Assembly (NCBI RefSeq): GCF_019279795.1
Contig: NC_056748.1
Span: forward strand, 614,952,741 to 615,016,740
Direction of reading: 5' to 3'
Source of the DNA: Protopterus annectens
Taxonomy: Eukaryota; Chordata; Ceratodontiformes; Protopteridae
DNA: 64,000 nucleotides
Shown: piece after piece, positions 1-11,700 of the stretch
How positions within the stretch are numbered: position 1 is the first letter of the stretch
Layout: every line of letters starts with the position of its first letter
Made by a program: the position numbers and the translations under genes
The notes under the pieces: model-generated
What the model was told of the DNA's origin: nothing
The model's input: the letters and a program-made list of their open reading frames with translations, nothing else
The model's database searches: none

Positions 1-2866
1 TGAAGCCCAAGTGCTTAATTCAAAAGACTTAGAATGATAGCTACACTTTAATCAAGTTACTACCAAGCAGTAATAAATACAATGGAATACTTTAAAGAAT
101 GCCTGGATTAGTGCTCAAGTTATACAAACAAAGCTAGATTCAGCAGGCCTGGATCTAGTCTATGCTACAGCAAACAAGGTGTACCAATTTCAGTAAGAAG
201 CAGTTCAAATATGCAGGTACTATAAGCCTTTAACCAGAAATTCCAGGCTCAGAAGGGCAGAGTCCAGCCTCTCCTCCCACAAGAGCGCAGACCACGAACC
301 CTCTTAATGTAAAATAACTGGCTTGAAGCCCAAGTGCTTAAACCAGAATTAATACACTTTTAGAATAACAGACACTGAGCCCTCAATTATTTTAAGTGTG
401 TGTATGATCGGGTTATTTTAAGTGTGCATGTGTCTGTGTGTTTTGTCTAATTTTGAGAACATCTTTATGAACTGATTGTAATTATATTCTGAGCTCTGCT
501 ACAAAAAATAAAAACAAAGGTTTCTTTGACTGATACTTACTGTGCTTTTCTTAAAGAGATGAGAGCTCTGCCACAAAAAAAAAAGGTTTGTCGGGTATTT
601 TCTGTGCTGAAAGTGATGTTGCATACATAGCTGGGAGTCGTGCTGAGTTTCCTCTTCCCTAGATTGGTAATTTTATTTGAAAGAACCTCTTTGGAATGTG
701 TACCAGAGTTGCATATTTTCTGTACCTCCTTGTGTCTATTAATATACTAACCATGATGAATGCTCCAAACTTAGCACGGTTCTCAGATCCTGTGGTTTTG
801 AGCATCGTACTACATTATAAGTAATTTCAAATAGGCATGAAACAAATGAAGTAAAGTGAAAAAGGCTTTCCCCTAAGGAAAAAAATTGGTCCTTAAATCC
901 CTTTTTTAGGTTATGAAAAAGATGTGGTGCACAGTGGGTAACAGTAGAATTAATGTATATAGAATGTTCGCATACTGGTCGCTTTGCTAAGTGTAAAATT
1001 AGAATTGTCAGGGCCCTAGCTCACAATGAGAGGAAGCTAATCGGTCATAGTAACCAATTGATTTTCATATATTCATTGTGTTTGTCAGCAGTTCTGCATC
1101 AATACTGTGTAAAAACCTTTTGAGCTGTGAATTTGCCCTGCAGTTGACAGCAAATGAACCTTCTCTTTCAGTAAGACTGCTTACCGATAATCAGGGCACG
1201 ATTATAAAACCTCCGTCTCTGCCATTTTCTGTTCCATTTTCATTTTCACCTCCATGATGCGTTTTTGTAAGTCATTATGCTCTGCCTTGTGCATATTATT
1301 TACAGAGACAGAAGAGTTTGTTGAGATAACACTAGATATTTGAATGTGTTCATGCAGAAGAGCATCATCTTTGCAATGCTAGATTTGATTTTCATTACAC
1401 ATTGCACATTTTAAAAGTATGCATGTATTCTCCATTGTGCAGACTGAACATTCTACACAACTATTCCTAGGAAGGAAATAAATACACTTCTTATGCTTTG
1501 CTTGTATATGTGTATGTGTGTGTAAAATGCCCATTGCAAACTTACCTGGTGGTTAGAGTTAGCCAGGCTCAAACCTGTACCTTAGGTACAAGGAGCAAGA
1601 GCTTAAATTCCCTCCCCACACCAGCTCTTTGGCCTGTTCTTCTGACTAATTTGCTAGGAAACCACAAATTTTAAGAACTGATTTCACTAAATAATGATAG
1701 GAAAAGAAACTTAAATGGCTATCTTTTAGGAAACGCATGCTAACACAAAACACTTTTTAAACATTGCTTGTACAATCTTAGAAAAGTTGCTACTTGATAC
1801 AATAAAATGTTTTGTGTTTATTGTTTATTGCAATGTTTAAAATGTGTCCCTGGTTATGGGACTTTGCCTCCCCCCCCAATAAATGTTGACCTTTTTCTTA
1901 AGTTGTGCTGCACAATTCCTCAGGGAGGGAGAAGTTTAGGGCTGCTTAGGTGAAGTCTGCTTGTGTTAGTATCTGGGGCCATATTTGGTTGTCTGTTCTT
2001 CAGTTTGTGTTTAAAAGTTAGTATCCCACAATTCCATTGGCGTGGGTGGGGTCACATAATCATGTATACAAATTTTATGTTAATTGGCATACAGATTTGT
2101 ACCTATTTTCATGGGCCTTTGTCCAGATTTTTGATGTTTCCAGGTTGAGAGGTATGTGTGATAATGAACAAGTCATTTCACCAGACAGTCCTGGTCTGCC
2201 CTTAAAGTGGACATCTGTGTATAATGGGCAGCCCCTGTCTGTTAGCAAATTCATTGCACATTGTGTTTGAATCCCTGCACCCTTCTTAACGCAGGTACTG
2301 TGTACTTCAGGATATACTATTTGACTATGAATACCAGCTCATCTTTAGTAGTTTAATGGATTTCCAGATGCATTTTCAGTAAAGGTGAGTTTAAGGGGTA
2401 GACAGATTTTACTGTTAAGTCTATTTTCAATGTGAGTGTTTTTCTTTAGCAAATGGTTGCCAATGCTTTTGCTGTAAAATTTAAAATAAAAGTATTAAAT
2501 GAAATACAAACTTCAGTGATCAGTGTAAAAGTGAAAAAGAAAATAGTATGTACACCAACAGGTTTAAAAAGTGCATTATGGGAACGGGGCAGAAACTGCC
2601 AATTAACAGGAGATTGGCATGGCTCTGGGTGCTGATCCATTGCTCTTCCTAGGGCCCCATTTGACCATGATCTGGCTCTCTCATCACTAGAGAATTTCCT
2701 GGTCCAGATACAGACTTGGTGCAAGGGAATATTCATCTGAATAAATGAAAAGAATTTAATTACTAATAGGAAAGCAGCTGCATTTGTAATTATTAGTTAG
2801 AAAGACTACAGGTTTGGTCCTATATTCACTGTAAGCATTTAAATGTCTAATACTTTTTATTTATTT
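1..2866. other. Intronic sequence, no gene recognised
   Basis: AT-rich sequence with short open frames only. A 17-base phrase at 1-17 (tgaagcccaagtgctta) recurs at 324-340. The phrase GAGCTCTG followed by an A-rich run occurs at about 491 and 562. Neither can be assigned to a known repeat family by eye. The downstream PKD2L1 exon expected here was searched for by its conserved S6 residues on the minus strand and not seen. Confidence 0.5.
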
Positions 2867-2891
2867 ATCTGTCTGCCTATCCATCTATCTG

Positions 2892-2927
<36 letters not shown>

Positions 2928-2935
2928 GCCATCTA
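2867..2935. repeat. (CTAT)n microsatellite
   Basis: Tetranucleotide array of CTAT/CTGT units, cleanest at about 2893-2928, in an intron. Confidence 0.95.
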
Positions 2936-3035
2936 TTTGCTTGTAAAGTGGGTAAATCAACTGGTCCTCGGAACACACGACAAAGCTATTAATTTATGCT
3001 ACAGAATATACTATTTGACTATGAATCCCAGTCAT

Positions 3036-3145
3036 GTACACACACACACATACACCCACCCACACACACAGAACACATGCATTCACATACACACACAAAT
3101 GTACACATGCAGAAACATAGGTACACACACAAACATGCATGCACG
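3036..3145. repeat. Interrupted CA-rich microsatellite
   Basis: Several short (CA)n runs interrupted by cccacc, tgcatt and similar. The reading frames across it (His/Thr repeats) are artefacts of the repeat. Confidence 0.9.
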
Positions 3146-3910
3146 TGCAGTGTGTGTGAGAGATACATGAGACTACTTGGTTCTATTGATGTTGCGCTCA
3201 TGCCAAATTTCCTGATCACACTAATCCACCTGTACCACTGTTCCCGCTTACCATATCAGTAACTTACAATAAAAATAACATTTTCATCAGTTCTCCAGGT
3301 GGTCGGACTCATGTACCCCCTAATAGGAGCATTCTATTTCCATAACTGTGATCTCTAAATATAATACCTCCATAGTTTCACCAACTGGGAGAAAAGGTAA
3401 ATACTATATTATTATTATTTTCTGAGATGATGTGATCTTAGGGGTGGTATATTTAGAGTATGGGGGTGAGGCAGTAGGGGAGAAATACCTGTAAAATCAT
3501 AAGAAGTTCTTATACAGTCAAACAAACATTGAGATGGTCTACCAGCCAAAAATAAAACTGTCATTGGTACCTCCATGGTATGTTTAACTCTGGTAAACCA
3601 AAGTAGACCCGTCTCTGTGTATTTATTGATGTAGGCACACAACTCATTTCAGTGAGAAGAAATGGCTGGGTGATAAGCTCTGGCAGTCATCATGCTATAT
3701 AGAATTATGGCCTTTTAAATGAAGCTGCTTAAATGGCTTAAAGTCAGTGAATTTTTTTTTAATCATATGTCATCATCAGCTTTCTAATAGTTTATTAAAA
3801 TCCAACTCTTGGCAAAGGCAAGTGTTAGTCTTTTTCCTGCGCCACTGCACCTGAGAGAAATAATACAGTTACAGAAATTTCAGGGAAACATAAGCAAACA
3901 TTTCACTTAC

Positions 3911-4031
3911 AAGTAGGACGAAGAAGACAAAGAACACATATGTGACAAAATAAATGGGTCCTAAGATTCTGTTGGCCTTATCAATGGCATCGTAATCAAA
4001 GTCTCCAAGGATGATACGAAACTGGGTAAAA
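3911..4031 (-). CDS. PKD2L1: PKD2L1-like exon: pore helix, LGD filter and S6 start
   Basis: This 121-bp exon holds one base completing a split Ile codon, then 40 codons. The minus-strand acceptor is TCTTTCAG and the donor GTAAGT. The peptide starts [23 protein letters not shown] is the polycystin selectivity-filter motif and is intact. [11 protein letters not shown] and the hydrophobic run VFFVFFVLL are the second pore helix and the first part of S6. The next exon should encode the rest of S6 (NMFLAIIND in the family). I did not find it in positions 1-3910, so that intron is at least 3.9 kb. The frame is open. Confidence 0.95.
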
Positions 4032-5945
4032 CTGAAAGAGAAAATACAGATGTGTCAAAAGAAGCTATTCCTGCATTCATCTTTTTCATCAGTTCTAAGC
4101 AAGAAATTACTTAATATATTTTTTATCAATATGCTATTCTTCTAGCAAAAAAAACCCAGGCATCCATCACTGTTAATGAGAGCGCTGTGCAGGTACATTA
4201 TTTTTTGGTACATTTGGTGTAGTTACATATGATTTACATTTTTCATATCACAGGGACACTACTTATTTTTTACTAGGAATTTGTCACTGTTGCAGAGTGG
4301 GTTACTGCGATCCATGCATATGGCTTGAAATTTGCAATTGTTCAGCAACTAACTGTGGGAAATGTTGAAGAAAACAATGAACATTTTGCAGAAGTGTTAA
4401 GAAAAGTCGTAAGAAAAAGTAAATAAACTCAAAGCTCAGTGTGGGAAAGAGGCATTCATTATGCAGATGGCATAAGTCATAACTCACAGAAGGAATGACA
4501 ACTCAAGAGGATGTTACCTCTTAGAGATCCTAGTAGGGTAATGAAAAATGTAATTTCTATACATGATCTGCAGATTAAGTGTGTACAGACATACTGTTTG
4601 GTTTACTGACTTAAGGACTAAACAATAGGGCTCACTTTGTGCCATGCAAATTATGTTTTAGAAATAATCAGTAACTGATCTTGCTGATTTTATTAAAAAA
4701 ATACACAAACATAAGTCATATTGTTAAAATGAGATCATGATACCCCTTAGCAAGTTGCAAAATCTATCTTGGGTTATTTATTTCAGAGGTATCTTTCCTT
4801 GGGTTTTAAATGCCTCAATTTTTGGAACATATTTGTGCTGAGTTTCATTAAATACGTTTTAAAATTTCATACATTTCAATGCAAATTGTATAAAATTCAT
4901 AAACAACTATATTTACATAAATTAGTCACAGTATCATGCAGAGAATCCTTGTTACATATAGCCCCAGTATGTATTATTTCTTGTATACTATACTGAGTCA
5001 TTGTGACAATGTTTCGGTATACATCAATTGTCCTGGGAAATTTAAATCACTCATTTTTAAAAGACTAAATGCATGCATTTTGAAGATAAGTATGGGTTTG
5101 AAGACTGTGGGAATGGGGTTGAGTATATGAGTATATGTGAGTTTGGTAAGGGGATAGTGTATAATAGTTTTTTTGGGGGGTAGTCTTATATTTAGGACAG
5201 GGGTTGTTGCTGGGTGTGTGCACATATGTTTGATATGTGTTCTGTGTCAGAGATGTATGTCAGAGATATATGTTGGGGTAGTGTTATGGGAAGGGTTATC
5301 TAAGGTTGGGTGTATGGCTGAAGTTAGAGGTGGGGAGGGTTAAGGTTAGCAGGTATCAGTAAGGTGAAGTGCAGGGGTCCAAACAAAACAACAACAAAAG
5401 GTATAATAAAGCTTTGTCTGTGTCTTGCTGAATAACTAATCCATAGAGAAACACACCAGAGAACTCAATTCCATTAAACTTCTAAGTTTAAAAACAGGAT
5501 ACAAAGCATTTTGAGACAAGATTTGGTCTCAAAAGCTTTGTGTTCTTCTGTGCTTTATTTTCATTTTGGTGAACTCCCGACGGCTGTTATTCCCCTCTTT
5601 TGGATTGAGTAGCTAATCCACAAACAATAGGTTGAGCCTACAACTTGTCAAGAAACAATCTTAAATGTTGCCCCCTGCATGTCCCTTGTGGGGCATTTCA
5701 GTCCCAGTTTCCTTTCCTTTCAGGATTTCACAACTACAAAGAAAAGACAGACTCACAAGAAAAGGAAATCACTGCCAATGCACACAAAGACACTGGGAAA
5801 ACGGCAAATGGGAATTTGACTTAGTAAGTTTCCATTTTTAACTCCGTTGACTTAGTAAATAAGTACAGAGGGTAGGTAATGTCAGTAATATAGTACATAG
5901 AGGAGAACATTTAGTGACAAGAGCTAGAGAAAAAAACACAAAGAA
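4032..5945. other. Intronic sequence, partly G-rich
   Basis: No exon, RNA gene or clear transposon is seen. Positions 5090-5350 are G/T-rich on the plus strand with several runs of three or more G. It resembles in composition, but not clearly in sequence, the G-rich array at 8770-9120. Confidence 0.5.
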
Positions 5946-5949
5946 GGCA

Positions 5950-7400
5950 GCAGAGAGGCCACAAAAACACCGTTTTATTCAGAATATAGTAAGCGCTTTC
6001 GTCGGTGATAATCCACCAACTTCTTCAGACAATTAAAATCACAACCTGCTACAACATAAATAATAACAAGTCCCATGATTAATTAATCAATTAGAAACAT
6101 TATTTGTATTTAAAGGTGTACTATCAAGGGTACATCAAATTTTAAAACCAGAGTAATAATAAAACTTGCAGTGTTAAACCTTACTTAATACTGCTATTTA
6201 AAAATACACAGCCAGCAAGAGCTAGAGAAATATACCTGAATTTTCTTAGCTGCTTAAATAATGTTAAGTTAGAAAGGTAATACTAAATATTTACAATATA
6301 TTTGTGACTTGTAATATATACTCAGTGATCGTGGATTCACTTTGCAACAGATGACTTAAAAGTGGTAAAAATGGGGAGTTGGCATTATTTACAAGTTACC
6401 AATAAGGATGAGTCTTTTTATGTAAAACTAGTATTTATCTCTGTCAGTAAATAAGTCTCTGAGATTGGAGGTCTTCTGAAAGATGTTCCAGGGATTTGTT
6501 GAACGTGATCTCTGGAGTATGGGACCAAGGGCAGGAAAGGAGTAGTCACTACTGTGTAGCATATTTCGTAGTCTCCTAAGAAAAGTCGGCCACTTTATTT
6601 ATGATCTGAGGGAATATTCATAATTGGTTTTCTTTTAAGCTGCTGGTCAGAAAGGGGAAAGCTTTGAGTTCTAGGTATTTGAACAGGAAGGTTCATAGCA
6701 AAAGGTCTGCCTGTTCTTTAACAGGAAGTAATTTTGCTTTATTTAAGGCTGAATAATGATGCAGTTTATGAGCGGTACAAATTCTGCTGGAAGTTGTCTA
6801 AAGGTATATTTTCTGTGAGATCTAACTAGGAGGCCATATTCTAGCTTCAGTACTAATATCACTCTCTGCTTTACCAGGCATGATTTTTTCTTTTGTGGGA
6901 ATGAAATTCAAGGTCTTCCATATTCAGAAAAGTCACATATTAATCTTATCTATAGTTTGAGTGTGGTTCTCAGTGGTAAGTGACTGTTCTATCCATATTT
7001 CAAAATGTTTGAACAATGACGTTGCTTGTAGAGGAAAACTAGAAGGGTCACTGATGTTCTACTGGTGGAGAAGTAGTCTGGGTTTTTTTTGTTCTGTTCT
7101 AAAAGTGTAACTTGCGTCTTTATAGTATTAACAATCAATTGTACTAAAGACGCCAGGCAGAGGGGCATTTGATTTCACTTCAAGTTGATTTTTGATGGTG
7201 GAAAGTGAACGACAGGAGCAGTAGAAAACCAAATAAGATGCATAACAAACTGCCTGGAGTTTGTAGTGATCAGAGGGAGCTGTTAATTAATAAGAAGAAG
7301 TGCATAGAGACATGGACTGATCTTTGTGTAGAACTCTTTTGAGTTAAGAAAGCCGAAGTGGGATATTCATGATCCTATTTTAATGGAAAAAGGTTTATGG
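5950..7400 (-). mobile_element. Decayed Penelope-like element, 3' half
   Basis: On the minus strand the left end carries a tail homologous to the tails of the two better-preserved PLEs here (about 17400-17500 plus strand and 28860-28945 minus strand): a CUGAAGA-stem-GAAA block followed by GCGCTTAC and an AATAAAACGG-type stretch. Upstream the translated sequence is broken by many stops. It includes fragments such as PGTSFRRPP followed by ETYLLTE, which resemble the RT-endonuclease connection of PLEs (FKRAPNLRDLL in relatives). No intact catalytic motif remains. The tail is well supported; the extent towards 7400 is an estimate. Confidence 0.55.
5989..6028 (-). ncRNA. Hammerhead-like motif in PLE tail
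   Basis: Minus strand reads CUGAAGA (6028-6022), one extra A, a 7-bp helix with one G-U pair (GUUGGUG with CACCGAC) around a 6-nt loop, then GAAA (6000-5997) and GCGCUUAC. CUGANGA and GAAA are the two conserved core strands of a hammerhead ribozyme. PLEs of many animals are known to carry such motifs. The extra A before the helix and a very short helix III make activity uncertain. Confidence 0.5.
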
Positions 7401-7882
7401 AAGAGTCAGTCTGAAAACTATTCTGTATGTCTGGAGCTAAAACCTGCTATCTGAATAGCAGATATGAACAGTTTGTAGCTAACTAGTCTTTAGCAATATA
7501 TATAAACAGGCCATTTAATGGTATCACTGTTTATGTTTTTAAGCATGTCATTGGTTAAGATCCAAAAGAATTGTCACTCTGCTTATTGTGTTCAGAATCT
7601 GTGTTGGTGTGGATAGGTTACCATTTTTTTGTAGGCAAATGTAGACTAAATATGAATATTTTTTACTAGGATTTTCCAAGTACTGAAAAGAGGGAGATGA
7701 ATTTTTCCAAACATCAAGAAAGGCATTTTAGGGTTATAGGTTACATTTTTGGAGAAGGGTTATGTAATGCAGTATTTGCAGGTTTTAATAAACTATGGAT
7801 TGAGACCACATGAGCAGGTAGAAATATTACATGAAAATGTGTCAATGTTAAGAAAAAGATTTAAGAACTTGGGTATAAAAAC

Positions 7883-8539
7883 GGTTCCCTATTAAAACAG
7901 CGAAGGTCCACTTACCCGAATACAGAAACATTGACATGTATTCATCGAACCACGAAAACACCGATTATCCTGAAGTGCAAAATCTGAAATGTCGAATCGT
8001 CATGGTTGGCCCTTCTGCGGTATAGCTCTTTAAGGTAAGTGTGCGATAGTTACGGACCTTAGGGTTAGGGTGCGGGTTAAGGTACGTGCATAGATGGTAA
8101 TCTATGTGAGGTTTAGTGTAGGGTTAGAAGTAGGGTTTTGTTAAGTGTATATGTGTGGATTATTTATTTTGTTTGGGTATAGCTTCTTACAGTAAGTGTG
8201 CGATAGTTACAGACCTTAGGGTTAGGGTGCGGGTTAAGGTAAGTGCATACATGGTAGTATATGCAAGATTTAGTTTAGGGTTAGAAGTAGGGTTTAGTTT
8301 AGGGTTAGAAGTAGGGTTTAGTTTAGAGTTAGAAGCAGGATTTTGGTTAGTGTATGTATGTGGTTTATTTATTTTGTTTGGGTAGGTAGTATGTAGCAGG
8401 CAGTGTGGTTGGACAACTATGACGGTTCGAGTTTTTGAATTTCGTGGTTTAGGGCGTTCGGTGTATTCGCAGTTCACGTAATATGTGTCTGTGTTTATGT
8501 ATTCAGTGAATAGGACTTTTGCTGTTCTAATATAGATCC
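7883..8539. mobile_element. TIR element (MITE-like) with telomere-like interior
   Basis: The first and last ~125 bp are imperfect inverted repeats. The left arm contains TATTAAAACAGCGAAGGTCC. The reverse complement of the right arm contains TATTAGAACAGCAAAAGTCC. A further matched block near the inner ends is CAACCATGACGATTCGA against CAACTATGACGGTTCGA. The interior (8020-8390) is TTAGGG-rich and internally duplicated. There is no coding capacity, as expected for a non-autonomous DNA transposon. No clear target duplication was identified, so the superfamily is unknown. Confidence 0.65.
8020..8395. repeat. Internal tandem duplication with TTAGGG-like motifs
   Basis: Two copies of a ~165-bp unit start with AAGTGTGCGATAGTTAC at about 8037 and 8195. 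Each contains CTTAGGGTTAGGGTGCGGGTTA. The second copy has an extra short array of (agggttagaagtagggtttagttt)-type units. It forms the interior of the inverted-repeat element. Confidence 0.8.
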
Positions 8540-8769
8540 TATAAAAACACACATAAATGCAAAATGTAAAATGAAAGAGAAATGGGATCATTACAGTTGT
8601 TCAAGCCCCAGCTGCTTGAATTCCACTACTTTGCAGTCAGAAACATGAGCAGTTACTCATGTTCAAACTTGAATATGAGTTCAGCCAAGCAGCACCTGCA
8701 TGAACTGCTCATGTCCTAGGAAAGAAGTGAAAGCAAGTGTTTGCAAACTAGGTAAGTACAGAACTGGAG

Positions 8770-9120
8770 TAGGGAGGCTGATGTTAGATTTAGGGTGGGG
8801 GGGTGGATAGTGCAGTGTGGACTTATGGAGGACTTTGGGGTTAGGAGGAGGTACAGGAATTTTATGTTTAGGGAGTGACTGGGACTTTAGGGTTAGGGAG
8901 GGGGATGGATATTTTAGGTTTAAGGAGTGATTATGGTCTTTAGGGTTAAGGAGGGGGATTGGGAATTTAGACTTAAGGATTGATCATGGACTTCAGGTTT
9001 GGGGGGAGGGGATTTTTGGTTTATAAAGCAATCAGGGATTTAGGTTTAGGGAATGGGAAGAGGATTTTAACTTTAGAAAGGAAAGGTGGACCTTTAGGAT
9101 TATGATCAGGGTTCTGGTAG
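8770..9120 (+). repeat. G-rich minisatellite, ~53-bp period
   Basis: Diverged units begin with GACTTTRGGGTTAGG-like phrases at about 8831, 8883, 8936, 8989 and 9036 (spacing 52, 53, 53, 47). Each has a run of four or more G. The G-rich strand is the plus strand, which is antisense to PKD2L1. Confidence 0.75.
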
Positions 9121-9921
9121 GGCTATAAAACATTAAAGGAGCCAAGTTACTGGGATATAGAGCATTTGCCAAATGAGCGAGTGGCAGTGAGGGCATGTGT
9201 CTTGAGTGAATGTGTTGTAGAAACTAGAAAAATCCTATAATGTATATTTAATTTATATGTAATATATATATATGGAATATGCTGAAAATAAAGGTAGAAG
9301 TTAGATATGCAGGTTCGGTGTAGATCATACAAAATTCTATTTTGTAAAATTTTATTAACAGGAAGTATGTTGCACATTTGCAAGGAAACTCTTACTTAGC
9401 TAAATTGTTTCTAAATATAGTACTTAAGAGTTTCACTTAAATAACATTATGTTATTTAAGTATCGCAACTTCAAACTAACTTTTCCATACTCAACAACCC
9501 CTCTGCCTGCCCCCTGCCTGGCCTGCTCTCGCCTCCCATGTTACTCTCTACTTCCCCCCTTCCCAGCCTCTCTGGAGTGCTGATCAGCATCTTCTCTCAG
9601 TTTATAAACCCAAAAGGAATATTGGCAAACTACTTTACACTCTGTCTCACTAAATTGGAGCAAACTCCCTCTCCATATTATATCCAACCTTTCCTTTCCC
9701 TGTTTTAAAAAAGAGCTTAAATCCCACTTACTAAACTTGAAATTATGCCATTGCCTTGACCACACATAGACTTAGTCTGTCCTACTTTATAAGCTATTAC
9801 ATCTCCTAACTTTCTTTCTCTGTTAGTAAATTCTCCTTAAACTAACCTTCTAAACCCTCAGCTCTACTACTATAACCCTACTATAGTCGCCTCCTTTCTC
9901 CCTCCTCACATTCTCCACACT

Positions 9922-9940
9922 ATTTATCTCTCCCCCACTT
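9922..9940 (+). repeat. Left target-site duplication of SINE
   Basis: ATTTATCTCTCCCCCACTT, identical to 10170-10188. Confidence 0.95.
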
Positions 9941-10169
9941 ATTGCGGTGGTGGTGCTGCGGTAGTGTTGTCGCCTCACAGTTAGACATTGCCCGTTCGAT
10001 TCTCAGTTAGAGTGTCTTCTGTGTGGCGACATGCGTGAACGGGCGTTCCTTCGTTGAAGGTTGTGCGCTAGGCTCGGCAAGCCAGCATGTAAAACTCTAC
10101 TGCCAATCATTAGCGGACTGGAGTTCCGCTGTGGCGACCCCTAACCAGAAAAAGCCAAAAGACACAAAC
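9941..10169 (+). mobile_element. tRNA-derived SINE
   Basis: A 229-bp insertion is bounded by perfect 19-bp direct repeats. The head has tRNA-promoter-like blocks: a box-A-like TGCGGTAGTGTTG at 9956-9968 and a box-B-like CCGTTCGATTCTC at about 9991-10003. The body ends GGAGTTCCGCTGTGGCGACC (10109-10128), then CCTAACCAGAAAAAGCC, close to a tail common in fish and amphibian SINEs. A second copy lies on the minus strand at 37116-37334. Confidence 0.88.
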
Positions 10170-10188
10170 ATTTATCTCTCCCCCACTT
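10170..10188 (+). repeat. Right target-site duplication of SINE
   Basis: Identical 19 bp to 9922-9940. It confirms retrotransposition into the older L2 tail. Confidence 0.95.
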
Positions 10189-10867
10189 CCTATCAATGTC
10201 TATACATTGTCCTTCTTTTGAACGATTAATTATCTTTTTGTTTTTACTATCATATGTAGTAAATTTTAGACCACTGTTGTTAGTGCAACCCTTAATGTTC
10301 ATAATTTTTTCTTTTGTTTTTCTATCTTTATAATTAGTTTCATATTTGCATTGTTATTTTTAGTAGTTTTTGTCCTGTATGTTCATCTTTACTTATGTTT
10401 GCTGGGGCTGTTTCCCCTTGGGTCTCCACTGAAAATGGGTTGCTTACTATCAATGCAATGCAAATAGTTAATAACCTTTGCTTTTTACAATTAGTTTGTA
10501 TTATGATTGTTATTTAATATTTGTATATTGTCACTTTATCTTTACTTATGTTTGCTGGGGCTTTTCCCCTCAGGTCTCCACTGAAAATGGGTTTGTTTGC
10601 AAACTCAACTGGACTAACCTGGTTAACAAATGTGAAATAAATAAATAAAATAAAATAAATAAGTAAGTAAGTAAGTAAATAAATAAATAAATAAGTCATT
10701 GAATAACAAATGTGAAATAAATAAATAAAATAAATAAGTAAATAAGTCATTGAATAACCTTGTTGTTTAAGTTATAGTTCTAGTTGAAATATAAACTATG
10801 CCAAGAGATTACAACTTAGAAATTAAATTAGTAGCATATATCACTATTAAAATATAAAGGAACTTAC

Positions 10868-11049
10868 ATGCATTTGACAAAGGTACTGAAGATTTCCACC
10901 TGTGTCCCAAATATTAGATAACCCAGCTGAGCATAGGCAAAGAAGACAATAAAGAACATGATGGCAAATCCTAGGATATCCTTTGCACAACGTGCCAGGG
11001 TAGATGAAAGCTGTGTCATTGTCTTATTAAAACTGATGTACTTGAAAAT
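10868..11049 (-). CDS. PKD2L1: PKD2L1-like exon: S5 and pore entry
   Basis: This 182-bp exon holds 60 codons plus two bases of a split Ile codon. The minus-strand acceptor is TTTTACAG and the donor GTAAGT. It begins [20 protein letters not shown], the S4-S5 linker. The S5 helix follows ([20 protein letters not shown]), then the turret segment [14 protein letters not shown]. The trailing AT is completed by the first T of the exon at 3911-4031, so splicing restores KC-I-FTQFR without a frame break. This phase-2 junction is strong evidence that both are exons of one functional gene. The sequence is near-identical to PKD2L1 in this block as I remember it; PKD2 differs at several positions. Confidence 0.96.
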
Positions 11050-11700
11050 CTGTAAAAGAGACAGACCTGTTTAATAAGCACAAAAATGAGCATATTCTGT
11101 ATATTAATCTGTCTTAGACAAACAGAACAGTAGCCTAATGTGGAATTGTATAATTTGATACTGAATCCATACATGGTAGTGAGACAAAACTTGTCATATG
11201 CAATTATATAAAAGTGTTTTATGTGGCAAGTGGTCTGCAAGCAGTGAGGTAGGTACATGGCAGACAGAGGTATAGCTTACGCATGCAGATGCTGTGTACA
11301 AATCAGCCAACATAAAACTACTGACTGTATCATACTGATTCACATACTATAATATGAACCTAATTAGATTTTATTGAAACTATTCTAACATATAATACTG
11401 CTTTGTAAGTGGCCTTGTTATACTGCAGCTTGGTAGAGTTTGTCTGAGTAATAATTTTTCTACTGTTGTGGTACAGTAGAACACACACTCTGTCTCTCGA
11501 TACATACCTGATTCTATCTTCTGCTACACTGGATTTAGAGACAAATACCTGTGTAATGGTGGTGCACTTTCTTAATTACAGTTCATGTTGTACAATATTT
11601 CCATGAGAAACAACTCCTGAGTTGTACGGATTTGTTATTTACTTCATGTTTTGGGAATGCAGTTTCTGGTGATAATTGCTATTTGTAAATCTCTCATGAT
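11050..11700. other. Intronic sequence, no feature recognised
   Basis: The polypyrimidine tract and acceptor of the PKD2L1 exon lie at its left edge. The rest shows no gene or classifiable repeat. Confidence 0.5.

Larger units (their letters stand above)
9482..10760 (+). mobile_element. L2-like LINE, 3' end, interrupted by a SINE
   Basis: Positions 9580-9730 translate, with stops, to the C-terminal tail typical of L2/CR1-group ORF2 (INPKGILANYF, then LFKKELKSHLLN-like). Two related copies of the 3' tail follow. Around 10410 and 10555 the phrase TTTCCCCT-GGTCTCCACTGAAAATGGG recurs, ending in an AAATAAAT microsatellite. The same tail logic (GCTTTTCTCCTCAGG ... AAATAAATAAATA) occurs on the minus strand at 18185-18270 in another L2-like copy. 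The SINE at 9941-10169 interrupts it. 5'-truncated and non-functional. Confidence 0.7.

Noticed and set aside
2446-2736. 96-codon minus-strand frame in the left intron
   Set aside because: No recognisable domain, no splice context matching PKD2L1 and no similarity to element proteins.
2867-3145. Possible CRISPR-like or structured array
   Set aside because: Simple CTAT and CA microsatellites without spacers; the sequence is eukaryotic.
8187-8591. 134-codon minus-strand frame
   Set aside because: It crosses the TTAGGG-rich duplicated interior of the TIR element; the Asn/Pro/Thr repeats come from the DNA repeat, not a protein.
9941-10030. Functional tRNA gene
   Set aside because: Box-A- and box-B-like blocks are present, but no cloverleaf folds and the exact target duplications show it is the head of a SINE.
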